NCBI RefSeq assembly: GCF_020443565.1
Contig: NZ_JAIZZN010000007.1
Span: forward strand, 107,808-171,807
Source of the DNA: Clostridium sp. CS001
Lineage (GTDB): Bacteria > Bacillota > Clostridia > Clostridiales > Clostridiaceae
Reading direction: 5' to 3'
Length of the DNA: 64,000 nucleotides
The position numbers and the translations under genes are program-made. Numbering within the stretch: the stretch's first letter is position 1; each line of letters starts with the position of its first letter. Shown piece after piece: positions 17,495 to 27,516 of the stretch. The notes under the pieces were generated by a model. It was not told the origin of the DNA. It did no database searches and was given only the letters and a program-made list of their open reading frames with translations.

Positions 17495-19189
17495 TTATTC
17501 TTTTCCCATAGTTACTCCTATGCCATTAGCATAAGTAGTATCATTTTCTCCTGTTATATTCATTATAGAATTTATCTTTAGAGAATAGCTTTCATCAAAG
17601 TTTAAATTTTCGAACTTTAATATTAAAGTATTATCATTTACAAGATTTACACCACTACAGGTTATAATAATTTTTCTACTATCCCCTTGATTACATTCTA
17701 AAACGTAGTTATTAGCATTTAGATTAGTTCCACCCTTTAGTATTTCTCCATTAAAGGTAACCTTGACAGTATCATTACCAATTATAACTGCATTATCAAT
17801 ATAGGTGTTCAAATGCTTCTCATCGCTACCAACAAATTGATAATAATCATTTGTTGGCACAGAATTTCCTAGTTCATCCTTTAGATAAGGTGAAATAGTA
17901 ATCTTATATTCATTATTTCCTTTTAACTCTTTATTTAGATAAAGCTTTACCATATTAGGTGTTTGTTCCTGATTGTAGTATACTTTTCTAGGTGTATCTG
18001 CAAAACTAGAAATGCTTACTCCCTGTATTTTATAAAGTCCCACATTAGTTGCAGTATCTTTATTAAGATTACTGTTAAAGTATACATTTAAAGTTTTATT
18101 ATCTACTGCCACTACATCAACTACATGTAGTCCTTCACCTTGAGAACCATCCCACATTACTTTGTACTTGTCTACTTTTATTGTACTAAGATTAAAGTTG
18201 TCTTTTATCCCTTTTACACTTAGCTCGTACTCATAAGCTTCTTTTAGCTTTGTAGCTGTGTTTACAGTTACAGATTTAGAATCTTTATTAACAGTAACCT
18301 TATTTATGACTTTTATGATACCATTGATTTCCTTTAAAGAGTAGTTTTCTAATCTACTTAAGGTTTCTTTGTCCGCTGGCTTATTAAAAGTAATTTTAAG
18401 CGTTGTATCATTAATTGCCTGTGCTTCTACTACTTTTATTTCCTCATTGTCTTTATCACTTCCTGAAAAATCAACTTGTTCACCAGTACCATTAAGTAAT
18501 CTAGAACCAAAATCACTCATTAAATCTCCATATATTTTTAGAGAATACTGACCATTACTGTCTAGTCTTTGATCCTTCAAATATATAGTTACACCATTAT
18601 TAACACCATCCATAGTTTTAATTTGCAATGTTGGATAACTACCCTTTACAATAATTTCCTTACCTCTAGATATTTCATAATATAGAGGAAGTTCGGCTTC
18701 TTTATTAATTGGCTGAGTAAAATATACATTGATCATTTTGCTACTGATGCAATCTATATTCCTTATCTTAAAAAAGTCAGAATCAATAACTTTAATTTTA
18801 AACTCTACCTTATGTAAATTTGATATTGGTCGATCTTGTATTGACTTTAGGCCTTTTTCGATACACAAGAAATAGGTTTTTCCCTGCATATATTCCTTAG
18901 TAGGGATTACTTTTACTGTATTTATATCTTTTTCATATTTCAACTCAATGTTATCTAACTTTTTTCCTTCTGAGTCTAAAACATAAATATTTTTTGAGTT
19001 GATTGTCTTATTGTCTAATTGTGTTGTAAAAGAAATAGACCATATCTTGTTTGGTAATTGAAGTTCCTCTTTTTTATCCAAAACCCAATCTGCATTGTTA
19101 GTTGCAAAGGCTACTTTTTCGTTTATAGCAAATAATGTTATAAACGCACATAAAAAAACTAATATTTTTATCTTCTTACTTATTTTCAT
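17495..19189 (-). CDS. Secreted Ig-like surface protein C (564 aa)
   Basis: A 564-aa secreted protein with a signal peptide (residues 1-30, MKISKKIKILVFLCAFITLF). About four SbsA-type Ig-like units of roughly 110-130 aa follow, with typical turns such as INVYFTQPINKEAELPLYYE, LKITFNKPADKETLSRLENY, LNVYFNSNLNKDTATNVGLY and VKVTFNGEILKGGTNLNANN. It lacks the A-family N-terminal module and any anchor motif. GGGGGATTTTAG gives the ribosome site. It sits between B2 and A2, so this cassette reads B2-C-A2. It has its own promoter and terminator and may be an accessory surface subunit. Confidence 0.78.
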   Translation of the reverse strand: MKISKKIKILVFLCAFITLFAINEKVAFATNNADWVLDKKEELQLPNKIWSISFTTQLDNKTINSKNIYVLDSEGKKLDNIELKYEKDINTVKVIPTKEYMQGKTYFLCIEKGLKSIQDRPISNLHKVEFKIKVIDSDFFKIRNIDCISSKMINVYFTQPINKEAELPLYYEISRGKEIIVKGSYPTLQIKTMDGVNNGVTIYLKDQRLDSNGQYSLKIYGDLMSDFGSRLLNGTGEQVDFSGSDKDNEEIKVVEAQAINDTTLKITFNKPADKETLSRLENYSLKEINGIIKVINKVTVNKDSKSVTVNTATKLKEAYEYELSVKGIKDNFNLSTIKVDKYKVMWDGSQGEGLHVVDVVAVDNKTLNVYFNSNLNKDTATNVGLYKIQGVSISSFADTPRKVYYNQEQTPNMVKLYLNKELKGNNEYKITISPYLKDELGNSVPTNDYYQFVGSDEKHLNTYIDNAVIIGNDTVKVTFNGEILKGGTNLNANNYVLECNQGDSRKIIITCSGVNLVNDNTLILKFENLNFDESYSLKINSIMNITGENDTTYANGIGVTMGKE

Positions 19190-19234
19190 CTAAAATCCCC
19201 CCTAATATTTACACTTTTTTCTTTTGATATAATA

Positions 19235-19265
19235 ATTATAACATATTTTAGGTAAAAAGCGTCAA
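19235..19265 (-). promoter_or_regulatory. Probable promoter of the C gene
   Basis: TTGACG and TATAAT on the minus strand with a 19-bp spacer, about 45 bp before the C gene start. The spacing is long, so confidence is moderate. Confidence 0.5.
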
Positions 19266-19281
19266 ATAAGATGAAAATTGA

Positions 19282-20628
19282 TTACTCAGCATCTACTAGA
19301 ACTACTTCCTTTGTTGCAAACACTGCTCCAGCTGCATCTATTAATTTAATGTTAACTTTATCTCCTGCAACTTTAGATGGAGAAACTGTTGTAGTTTTTC
19401 CTATTTCAGTTACAGCTGATATAGCTTTTACACCATGAAATACTTGGTATTTAACCGCACTTTCTAGTGTTGAGGTAACAGTTACTAATGATCCAAATAA
19501 AGCAGGTTCTACTATCACTTTAGCTTCTGCAGTTGATGGCTCTACTGGTGTTGTATCTATAATTCTTTCTGATTGTGCTAAAACGACTTCAGTAACTTTA
19601 ATTTCCTTTCCAATTGCATCAAATAATTTAATGTTTACTTTATAACCTTCAGCCTTAGCTAGTAAAACTGTTGTATCTGTTCCTATATCAGCTATAACTG
19701 ATATAGCTTTTACACCATCAAATATTTGATATTGTTTAGCTGTAGGAAATTCTTTAACTCCGTCAGTTGTTAAAGTTACATTTACTGTTTCTCCAAATTC
19801 AGCAGGTTTAACGGCAGTAGTATATACTTTTACTATTGGTTTTACTTTACCTTCTACCATTATTGTTTTCCACGCTTCATAGGTTCCATTTGTTTTACCT
19901 TGGTTAGCAACAGACTTATCTGTTTCTGCCTGATACTCCTCCCAAGTCTTTGAATTTAATGTATTTACATGTGCAACAACCATATAAGTACCTGGTTGTT
20001 CAAAGGTGTAGAATGGAGTTTGTGTATACTCTGTAACTCTGTTTGTCCATGTATCCGTTATTGGATTGTATATGTGCAATCTGTATAAGTATGGCTCTTT
20101 AATGCCATCTACATTTTCAATTCCGTTTAGTTTAACTGTTAAGCCATCAATCTCAACTTTAGCTGCTCCATTTGTATGTATAATACTAGCATCATCTTCG
20201 CTTATACAGTTAAGTTCTGCTACATAGTAATTATCAAAATCTCCGTTGCTATTTGATTTAATTCCTTTCTCATCAGCTCTTTTTACCCAAATTGAAAGTT
20301 TTTGTTGTCCTAATTTAAATGCCGGTGTTTCTGGTAATACGTACGGCGTTTTAGCATCTACTGCTTCTCCATAACCTTGTGTAAGTTCCTTCCATGATGT
20401 ACCGTTATAAAGGAAAGCTCTGTATTGCACCTTGCCTTCAAATTTTGAAGTTACTGTAAATACTTCAGTATCTCCTACTACTAGTGGCATATGGCTTACT
20501 CCAACATAAGTTACTGTTGGATAAACTACCTCTGTTGCTGTAGCTTTTGCTGTAACGTTTCCTAATAATGTAGCCATTACAAATAGTGCTGTCATAAATA
20601 TACTTAGTGTCTTTTTAACTTGTCTCAT
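19282..20628 (-). CDS. Secreted surface protein B2 (B-family paralogue)
   Basis: A 448-aa secreted protein with the same order as B1: a signal peptide (MRQVKKTLSIFMTALFVMAT), Y_Y_Y-like segments (QYRAFLYNGTSW, LSIWVKRADEKG, YLYRLHIYNPITDTW, GTYMVVAHV) and two C-terminal repeats (TAVKPAEFGETVNVTL and VEPALFGSLVTVTS). The second half is the most diverged of the three paralogues. ATG at 20628 aligns with B1 and B3 (MRQ start) and follows the shared GGGAGGGACAAA site. It is transcribed from its own promoter immediately after dprA and leads into C and A2. Confidence 0.83.
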   Translation of the reverse strand: MRQVKKTLSIFMTALFVMATLLGNVTAKATATEVVYPTVTYVGVSHMPLVVGDTEVFTVTSKFEGKVQYRAFLYNGTSWKELTQGYGEAVDAKTPYVLPETPAFKLGQQKLSIWVKRADEKGIKSNSNGDFDNYYVAELNCISEDDASIIHTNGAAKVEIDGLTVKLNGIENVDGIKEPYLYRLHIYNPITDTWTNRVTEYTQTPFYTFEQPGTYMVVAHVNTLNSKTWEEYQAETDKSVANQGKTNGTYEAWKTIMVEGKVKPIVKVYTTAVKPAEFGETVNVTLTTDGVKEFPTAKQYQIFDGVKAISVIADIGTDTTVLLAKAEGYKVNIKLFDAIGKEIKVTEVVLAQSERIIDTTPVEPSTAEAKVIVEPALFGSLVTVTSTLESAVKYQVFHGVKAISAVTEIGKTTTVSPSKVAGDKVNIKLIDAAGAVFATKEVVLVDAE

Positions 20629-20657
20629 ATGATTTGTCCCTCCCATTAATATATATC

Positions 20658-20680
20658 TTTTATTTTGCTAAAAATAAAAA
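20658..20680 (-). promoter_or_regulatory. A/T hairpin in the B2 leader
   Basis: TTTTATTTT and AAAAATAAAA pair around a short loop 30 bp before the start codon. It is equivalent to the leader hairpins of B1 and B3. Confidence 0.55.
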
Positions 20681-20750
20681 TCTAGTTATAATTGCATTAT
20701 CTTTAAAGACCTTAATAACTAATTTTCTATATTATTCATGCTATTTTACT

Positions 20751-20779
20751 ATTATATACCATTTGTTGCTAAGTTTCAA
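20751..20779 (-). promoter_or_regulatory. Sigma-A-type promoter of B2
   Basis: TTGAAA, 17-bp spacer ending ATGGTA, then TATAAT on the minus strand, giving a leader of about 115 nt. It begins 4 bp after the end of the dprA reading frame. Confidence 0.78.
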
Positions 20780-20783
20780 CATA

Positions 20784-21641
20784 TCAATAAAGTATCCTCA
20801 CCCCGCGCGGGCTCCATTCAATCATACCTTCAACTTCCATAATAGATAGTGTTTCTATTATGATTTCCTTTTTTTCTTTTATGATAAATAAAATCTCTTC
20901 TAAATTTTTAGGCTTATTTTTTAATAAGCTCAATATTTGATTTTGTAATGGTGATCGCTTATAATAATCTATATATTGGTCTGTATTTATATGAACATTA
21001 TTTTTATTATCCACTAATTGATTTGGTGTTAAATATATTTTAGCTCCTGTTTCAATCAGCATATTAGTTCCTTTACTCTCTTTTGCATAAATATTATTTG
21101 GAACTGCATAAACTTCTGTTTTATTTTCTTTCGCAAATTTAGCAGTTGTTAATGCTCCACTTTTTATGCAAGCTGTATGAGCGTAACTATCGATGCCTTT
21201 TGCCATGCCACTTATTACAGTTACATTGTTTTGAGCTAAATATTCTGCTACTTCTACTGCAACTTTTTTGCCGTAGTCACTGCATCTTCTTGCGCCTACA
21301 ATTCCAACGCTTAAATTGTCTTTTATAATATTGCCTCTGTAAAATAACACAATTGGTGATTTAAAGCATAACTTTGCTTTTTCTTTATATAACTCATCAT
21401 CATAAGTAAGGACTTTTATTTCTCTTTTTTTACATTCATTAATTATATTCTGTGCACTTTTTAAAGATTTTGAAGTAATTAATTCTTCAAGTTGTTTTTT
21501 ACTTAATATACTAATATTCTCTAATTCATCTTTAGTTGCATTGTAAATACAATAGGCATCTTTATAATGTAGTAAAAGTTTTTTAGCTGTAATCGGTCCT
21601 ATTCCCTTTATTAAACTTAGCCATAACCAATATACTTCCAT
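20784..21641 (-). pseudogene. dprA: DprA/Smf DNA-processing protein with an internal deletion
   Basis: The frame encodes 285 aa, with the DprA N-terminal helix-hairpin region (LIKGIGPITAKKLLLHY), the start of the Rossmann fold (GIVGARRCSDYG) and ISGMAKGIDSYAHT. The text then jumps from HTACIKSG straight to ALTTAKFAKENKTEVYAVP. In normal DprA about 75 residues lie here, including the AVLGCG, SEYP and FPRRNRIISGL segments that complete the ssDNA/RecA-binding fold. Adding them restores the usual clostridial length of about 360. The missing part is flanked by KSG-type motifs, suggesting loss between short direct repeats. The frame stays open, so an altered protein may still be made, but the DprA function is probably lost. 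AAAGGAGA supports the 21641 start. Next gene upstream is comM, also damaged. Confidence 0.8.
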
Positions 21642-21663
21642 CAAATTCTCCTTTAATTTTAAT

Positions 21664-23205
21664 TTAAATAACAGCAATCATTCTTGATTGTTCTTTCTCC
21701 AAATCTCTACACATTAGTGCTTTTGCAACGTGTGGTTTTCTTATATCTTTAGAGTTATCCATATCTGCAAAAGTACGCGCTAATTTTAGAAACTTATGAT
21801 AGCTTCTAGCACTAAATTTAAATCTATCAAAGGCTTTTTTAAATAGTTCTATACACTCTTTATCTAATATGCAAAATTCTTTAATGTGCGAAGTTGACAT
21901 TTGTGCGTTACAATTTACTTTTTCTATATCCTCAAATCTCTTTTGCTGTATTCCTCTTGCCTTTTCTACTTTTTCTCTTAATTCTTGAGATGAGACACCA
22001 TATTTACTACTTGATATATCTATAAAATCTACAGGTTGAACATATTTTTGAATATCTATCCTATCTAATATTGGGCCTGAAATTTTCTCTCTATATCTAA
22101 GTATTTCATAGTCCGTACAGCGGCATTTACTGGTTCCATGATAACCACAGGGGCATGGATTCATTGCTGCAATCAACATAAACCTTGATGGATATGTATG
22201 TTTATACCTTACTCTTGCTATAGTTACATTCCCATCTTCTAAGGGTTGCCTTAGCGAATCCAAAGCGAGTTTATTGAATTCAGCTATTTCATCCAAAAAT
22301 AAAACACCATTATGTGCTAATGATATTTCACCCGGCATAGCATTATTACCTCCACCTATAAGTGAGTTCATTGACGCATTATGATGCGGGGCCCTAAAGG
22401 GCCGTTCAGTTATTAATATACCTTTACTTTTTAAAATTCCAGCTACACTATATATCTTTGTTACTTCTAATGCCTCTTCTTCACTCATGCTTGGAAGTAT
22501 GGTGGGAATTCTTTTTGCAATCATAGATTTGCCACAGCCTGGAGTTCCAGTCATTATCATATTATGTCCTCCTGCCGCTGCTACAAGTACAAACTCTATA
22601 ATCCCATCTTGTCCTTTGACATCTTCAAAATCTAAGAGATTTTGTCTTGTAATTATTTGAGAATTATTATTGCTTACTAGGGTTTCATATGGGTTAATTC
22701 CCTCTAAAAATTCAACCTCATCCTTTAATCTTTCAAATCCAAAAATATTAACATCCTTAACTAATGATGCTTCTTCTATGTTTTCTTTTGGCACAACTAT
22801 ATTTTTTATACCTTTGTTTTTTGAAGCTATAACCATAGGCAAAATTCCACTACAAGGCCTTAAATCTGCATTTAAAGAAAGTTCACCAATAAATCCAAAG
22901 GTATCTATTTAATCTATACTAATTTGTTTTGTGCGTAACAAAAGACCAATTGCCATCCCTAAATCAAAGTGGGAACCACTTTTCTTCATATCACTTGGAG
23001 ACAAGTTTATTACTATTTTCATTTTTGGAAATTCATATTTTGCATAATTTATTGCAGCTTCTAAACGTTCTTTAGCTTCCTTTATTGCCGTATCTCCTAA
23101 TCCAACAATATTTATACTAGGTTTCCCATATATAATGTCTGTTTCAATTTTAACTGCATATGCATCTATACCTGAAAGTGAAAAACTATTAACAACGGAG
23201 GCCAT
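21664..23205 (-). pseudogene. comM: ComM/YifB Mg-chelatase-like AAA ATPase, interrupted by a stop codon
   Basis: Two frames in the same phase together give a full-length ComM/YifB protein of about 513 aa. The first 98 aa (MASVVNSFSLSGIDAYAV to KQISID) hold the N-terminal domain. A TAA at 22909-22911 follows, then the frame continues IDTFGFIGELSLNADLRPCS. It then reads on to the AAA core, with Walker A GTPGCGKSMIAKRIP, the FRAPHH motif, GVLFLDEIAEF (Walker B) and NPCPCGYHG. The original codon was probably AAA. No frameshift is needed, so a single nonsense change (or a reading error) explains it. ComM assists branch migration in natural transformation. An internal ATG at 22842 could yield a truncated ATPase. 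Confidence 0.85.
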
Positions 23206-23221
23206 CTATTTCATCTTCTTT

Positions 23222-23365
23222 CTATTCATATTTACTCTTTATACCCTGTTCCACAAAAATCTTGTATAAGATTCTCTCTTTTGCATTACTAAAATAAGAT
23301 AAAATTTCTCGGGAATTTATCAATTTTTCCTTTTGGTTCCCTATGTACATTGAGTAGCTACTCCA
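23222..23365 (-). pseudogene. C-terminal fragment of the RAYT transposase cut by the RIT element
   Basis: On the minus strand this 48-codon stretch reads WSSYSMYIGNQKEKLINSRE and continues to IKSKYE and a TAG stop. WSSY is the hallmark that follows LNPVKA...PEEYR in REP-associated tyrosine transposases. The matching N-terminal part ends PEEYR at 28620, 5.2 kb away on the same strand. Joining the two restores a continuous transposase of about 186 aa. The intervening DNA is the RIT element. Confidence 0.85.
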
Positions 23366-23369
23366 CTGA

Positions 23370-23406
23370 TTATGCGAAGCTTCGCATAACAGATGTTATG
23401 TAGAGA
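23370..23406. repeat. Left end of the RIT element: palindrome plus inverted core
   Basis: TTATGCGAAGCTTCGCATAA (23370-23389) is a perfect 20-bp palindrome. Overlapping it, CTTCGCATAAC and GTTATGTAGAG form an inverted pair around a 4-bp spacer, the layout expected of a tyrosine recombinase crossover site. Confidence 0.65.
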
Positions 23407-23494
23407 AAGTAATAATGCAAAGTTAATCGTTGAGAAGCTTATTAATACTAGTGGTTTTTGAAATATGCTTAACATAATTCTCTTTGGATATACT

Positions 23495-23520
23495 AAATTA
23501 GGGTTTAAGAACCCTAATTT
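23495..23520 (+). promoter_or_regulatory. Hairpin before ritA
   Basis: AAATTAGGGTT and AACCCTAATTT are a perfect 11-bp inverted repeat around TAAG, ending 20 bp before the ritA start codon and 7 bp before its GGAGG. It may be a read-through terminator protecting against outside transcription, or a translational control hairpin. Confidence 0.55.
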
Positions 23521-23540
23521 ATTTTATGGAGGCCAGTGAA

Positions 23541-24764
23541 ATGTTAAATCCAAACCGCACATTATCCGAGCTTATTGAAACAGCCGAAAACGAATTAGTA
23601 AAACTGAATTATAGCAAATCGTCCATTTCTATTGCAAAGTCTGCGTGGCGAATATTTGAGGTGTATGCAAATAAACATGCCTCATTATATTTTACTCAGG
23701 AGCTTGCAATGACTTTTTTACAAGAACATTATAACTACCCTGACAAAGAAGCCAAGTGCCACACTACATATGTAAATGCAATTGCCAGTGCAATAAGGAA
23801 GCTAGGTGATTTACAACTGCATGGGAGATTTTTGAGTAGAGAAAAAAAGAAATTTGTATTCATCACTAATGATTTTCAACCAGCTATTGATGAATTTATA
23901 GTGTACTGTAAAAAAAGAAACATTGCTGAAAATTCCAATGACCGCAACTTAAGAAGGCTAAATAATTTTTTCGAATACCTTTCAACGATAAGAGTTACTA
24001 AGCCATCAGAAATCAAGGCTATGCATATTTCTGGTTATATGAGTTCACTATCAGGTTATTCAAGAGGAACTGTTAAAGGTGAGATTTATACTTTAAGATT
24101 ATTCTTCCGTTCAATTTATTTTTCCGGACTTAGTACGATAGATTTATCAAACTTAATACCCAAGCTTAAGTTTCCTAAGGGAGATAAAGTGCCTATTATA
24201 TGGGAATCTTACAATGTAGAAAAATTACTTGAGGCCGTTGATAGAGGAAGTCCTCTTGGTAAAAGGGACTATGCCATATTATTGCTAGTAGTAAAATTAG
24301 GTCTTCGTGACTGCGACATCAAAAAATTGAAGCTTGAAGACATAAAATGGAGAATGAATAGAATTGAACTTGTTCAATCAAAAACCTCCCAATTTCTGTG
24401 CTTACCCTTATTACCTGAAATTGGTGATGCAATAATTGACTATCTAAAATATGGCAGACCCAATTCTGATTCACAACATATATTCATAAAACATACCGCA
24501 CCATATAGTAACTTTCATAAAACAGGTAATATAGTAATCAAATATTTAAAAATAGCAAAAATACCTATTGATAAAACAAAAAGTCATGGGATTCATACAC
24601 TAAGACACACTCTTGCGAGCAGGCTACTTGAAAAAGAAGTACCTCTTGATATTATTTCTGGCATATTGGGGCATATTTCAATAAACTCTGCAAAGGAATA
24701 TATGCATATTGACATTGAAAACCTTCGAAAGTGTGCTATTGAATTGGGTGAATGCTATGAGTAA
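23541..24764 (+). CDS. ritA: RIT tyrosine recombinase A
   Basis: A 407-aa tyrosine recombinase. The N-terminal 200 residues are the core-binding (SAM-like) part, and the C-terminal part is the phage-integrase catalytic domain. Catalytic residues are visible: Arg in KLGLRDCDI, HTLRH, the GH in ILGHIS and the nucleophile in AKEYMHID. ATG at 23541 is chosen for the GGAGG 8 nt upstream. Its end overlaps the ritB start by 8 nt (TATGAGTAA), giving translational coupling. The protein is intact. Confidence 0.88.
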   Translation: MLNPNRTLSELIETAENELVKLNYSKSSISIAKSAWRIFEVYANKHASLYFTQELAMTFLQEHYNYPDKEAKCHTTYVNAIASAIRKLGDLQLHGRFLSREKKKFVFITNDFQPAIDEFIVYCKKRNIAENSNDRNLRRLNNFFEYLSTIRVTKPSEIKAMHISGYMSSLSGYSRGTVKGEIYTLRLFFRSIYFSGLSTIDLSNLIPKLKFPKGDKVPIIWESYNVEKLLEAVDRGSPLGKRDYAILLLVVKLGLRDCDIKKLKLEDIKWRMNRIELVQSKTSQFLCLPLLPEIGDAIIDYLKYGRPNSDSQHIFIKHTAPYSNFHKTGNIVIKYLKIAKIPIDKTKSHGIHTLRHTLASRLLEKEVPLDIISGILGHISINSAKEYMHIDIENLRKCAIELGECYE

Positions 24765-24822
24765 AAGAACTGAGATAAAAGAATATACCTATGTTGGAAC
24801 ACTTTCAGAGGTTATAATTAAA

Positions 24823-26580
24823 GTTACTACTCAGCCATTGTAAATTAATAAAATACTTATATTGGCAAAAAGGATATTGGCCATCCGATGTCGAATATAC
24901 TACCAGAGAGATTAATAATATTATTTGATTGGTGGTGAATGTTGGATGGATGAGACAATTGTTGATAACTATAATAATGGTATCACTGAAATTATTACTT
25001 TACTGAAAGAAATGAATAGTGGATTAATAAATCAAATTAGTGATCTTAATATTGAAGTGATTAACTTAAATCATCTAATAAGCTCACTTAGGGATGATAA
25101 TAACATGCTTATTGCACGAAATATAGAGTTAGAAACCATGCATAATAAAAATAGTAATAACAGTAGCAAGCCACCGTCAACAAATAACAATAAAAAGCCA
25201 TCAAATAGCCGAACAAAGACCGATAGGTCCTCAGGAGGGCAAGTTGGTCATAGTGGAAAGACTCTTTTGAAAATTGATAATCCTGATAATATTATAGATA
25301 TAAGGAAAAAAACTTGTAATTGTGGCTGTAATTTATCTGGTCTTGAAGGTAAAATCCAAACTAGACAAGTAGTTGATTTACCTCAGATTGTTATGAATGT
25401 TACCGAGTATAGAATCCACGAAGTGGTATGTCCAGATTGCAAAGAAATTCATAAAACTGATTTCCCAGTAACCGTAACTCAACCTGTACAGTATGGTGAA
25501 AACTTGCAGGCTTTAATGGTATACCTTTCAAACTATCAACTTGTACCTCTTGCTAGAACAACCGAAATCATTAAAAACCTTACTGGTAAAAATATTAGCC
25601 AAGGAACTATTGTGAATGCAAATAAACGTCTTTATGATAGCCTTGATAAGTTCGAAGCGGCTATTAAAGAACAACTTATCAAGGTTGAAGTGCTTCATAC
25701 TGATGAATCAGGACTACGTTTAAAAGGTAAAATAAATTGGGTTCATGTTGCTTCCACAAGTAGCATTACGCATTATGCTATACATAAAAAAAGAGGAGCA
25801 ATTGCTACCAATGAGATAGGCATACTTCCAAATTTTGAAGGAACCATGATTCATGATCATTGGAAACCATATTATACATTCACAAGCTGTACTCATGCTG
25901 AATGTAATGCTCATAATATGAGAATTTTAAAAGGCATACATGAAAACTTTGGCCATGTATGGGCTACTAGCATGGGGAGCCTTTTAATTGATATAAAAAG
26001 AGAAGTTGATTCTCTTAAATCTAAAGGAGTAACTTTTATGCCTGAAAGTGATATCAAAGCTTATGATGAAAAGTACAAAACTATCATAGCTCAAGGTAAA
26101 ATAGAAGATGCAGAAAAATCTTCTGTTATACTATCTACGAAAACAGGTAAGCCTGCAAAGAGCGATGCTTTGAAACTTTTACGAAAGTTAGAAGAATATG
26201 ATGTGGAAACACTTTCGTATATGTATGACTTCAATATCCCCTTCGATAATAATTTGGCGGAGCGAGATATTAGAATGGTAAAGCTCAGACAAAAAATATC
26301 TGGCTGCTTTAGAAGTGATGATGGTGGCAGTCTGTTCTGTAGAATAAGAAGCTATATTTCTACCTGCAATAAGAATGGGCAAGATATAATGGAATCACTG
26401 AAGAATGCAATAAAAGGTGAACCATTTATCCCTGAGAATATATAACTCTATTAAATTTTATATTATGGGGACGCCTCTCGGCTCCCTTTAATTTGTAATA
26501 CCTATTTTTAGACATGAGGTCTACGACCATGTTTTTATATTAGCACAGGCATTCCTTATTGGGAATGCCTGAGTAGTAAC
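24823..26580 (+). mobile_element. IS66-family insertion sequence (ISBst12-like, transposase gene only)
   Basis: A 1758-bp element with terminal inverted repeats GTTACTACTCAG (24823-24834) and CTGAGTAGTAAC (26569-26580). It is flanked by an 8-bp direct repeat TAATTAAA at 24815-24822 and 26581-26588, the target duplication length typical of IS66. It carries one long gene (tnpC) and no tnpA or tnpB, as in the ISBst12 subgroup. A hairpin (AGGCATTCC, loop, GGGAATGCCT) lies just inside the right end. The intact ends and gene suggest a recent insertion. Confidence 0.95.
24946..26445 (+). CDS. tnpC: IS66-family transposase TnpC
   Basis: A 499-aa transposase. Residues about 15-60 form a leucine-zipper-like coiled coil, followed by a Ser/Asn/Lys-rich stretch with SSKPPSTNN. 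Next comes the IS66 zinc finger (CNCGC ... CPDC, near residues 120-170). The DDE domain follows, with HTDESGLRLKGK (first Asp), MIHDHWKPYY and HAECNAHNMR (second Asp region) and NNLAERDIRMVKLRQKISGC (Glu). The length fits the family, and there is no frameshift. ATG at 24946 is chosen because GGTGGTGAATG precedes it; a TTG at 24925 is the alternative. Confidence 0.93.
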   Translation: MDETIVDNYNNGITEIITLLKEMNSGLINQISDLNIEVINLNHLISSLRDDNNMLIARNIELETMHNKNSNNSSKPPSTNNNKKPSNSRTKTDRSSGGQVGHSGKTLLKIDNPDNIIDIRKKTCNCGCNLSGLEGKIQTRQVVDLPQIVMNVTEYRIHEVVCPDCKEIHKTDFPVTVTQPVQYGENLQALMVYLSNYQLVPLARTTEIIKNLTGKNISQGTIVNANKRLYDSLDKFEAAIKEQLIKVEVLHTDESGLRLKGKINWVHVASTSSITHYAIHKKRGAIATNEIGILPNFEGTMIHDHWKPYYTFTSCTHAECNAHNMRILKGIHENFGHVWATSMGSLLIDIKREVDSLKSKGVTFMPESDIKAYDEKYKTIIAQGKIEDAEKSSVILSTKTGKPAKSDALKLLRKLEEYDVETLSYMYDFNIPFDNNLAERDIRMVKLRQKISGCFRSDDGGSLFCRIRSYISTCNKNGQDIMESLKNAIKGEPFIPENI

Positions 26581-27516
26581 TAATTAAATACATCGCTGAA
26601 AAACGTGGAATGGGTATACAGTTCAATAGCGAATCCCAAAAACTTGCACATCTTGATAGGTTTACAATGAAGTTTGATTGCGAAACCAATATACTATCAA
26701 AAGAGCTTGTTATTGCTTATACCACGAAAACCATTAACGAAAGCAGTAACAATCACATTTATCGTTTTAATTTGGTTAACAGATTGGCATTGTATATGCA
26801 ACGTTGTGGCTATGAGGCATACTACCAACCAAAAATCAATATTAAAAAATCCCAAACTCAATATATACCCTATATCTACAGTTATCATGAGCTTAAAAAA
26901 ATATTTATTGCAGCCGACGAAACCAAGGCAAGTCCTCAACACACAAACTATCATTTGGTTATACCACTTATGTTTCGTATTCTTTACACTTGTAGACTAC
27001 GAGTTTCAGAAATGCTACATCTAACAGTAAAAGATGTTGATCTTGAAAGAGGCGTTTTAACTATTGAGGGAACAAAATTTGATAAAGGAAGATTGGTTCC
27101 ATTATCAAATTCGGTACTACAAAGATGCAGAGAATACTCTAAACACTTGCACCAATTATCAAATGATGATGCCGTATATTTCCCTAGCGCAAGAAATCAG
27201 GCTTTCAGTATGACAAGAATGTATTATATCTTTCGTGAAATATTACAGAAAGCAGGCATTTCTCACGGTGGTACCGGCAAGGGACCTCGTATACATGACT
27301 TCAGGCACACATTTGCAGTTCATTGTCTTAGGCAGTGGGTTGAAAAAGGTGTTGATATTACAGTTAGTTTGCCTTATCTCTCAGCCTTTTTGGGGCACAC
27401 AGGGCTGCAGAGCAGTCAGAAATACTTAAGGTTGACCTCAGATTTATTTCCAACGATTAATACCATGCTTGAGAACCGCTATGGAGACATTATTCCATCA
27501 TTTGGAGGTGATACTA

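Noticed and set aside
26674..27024. Alternative frames within ritB
   Set aside because: Shadow frames of the catalytic domain on both strands; ritB itself has clear recombinase motifs.
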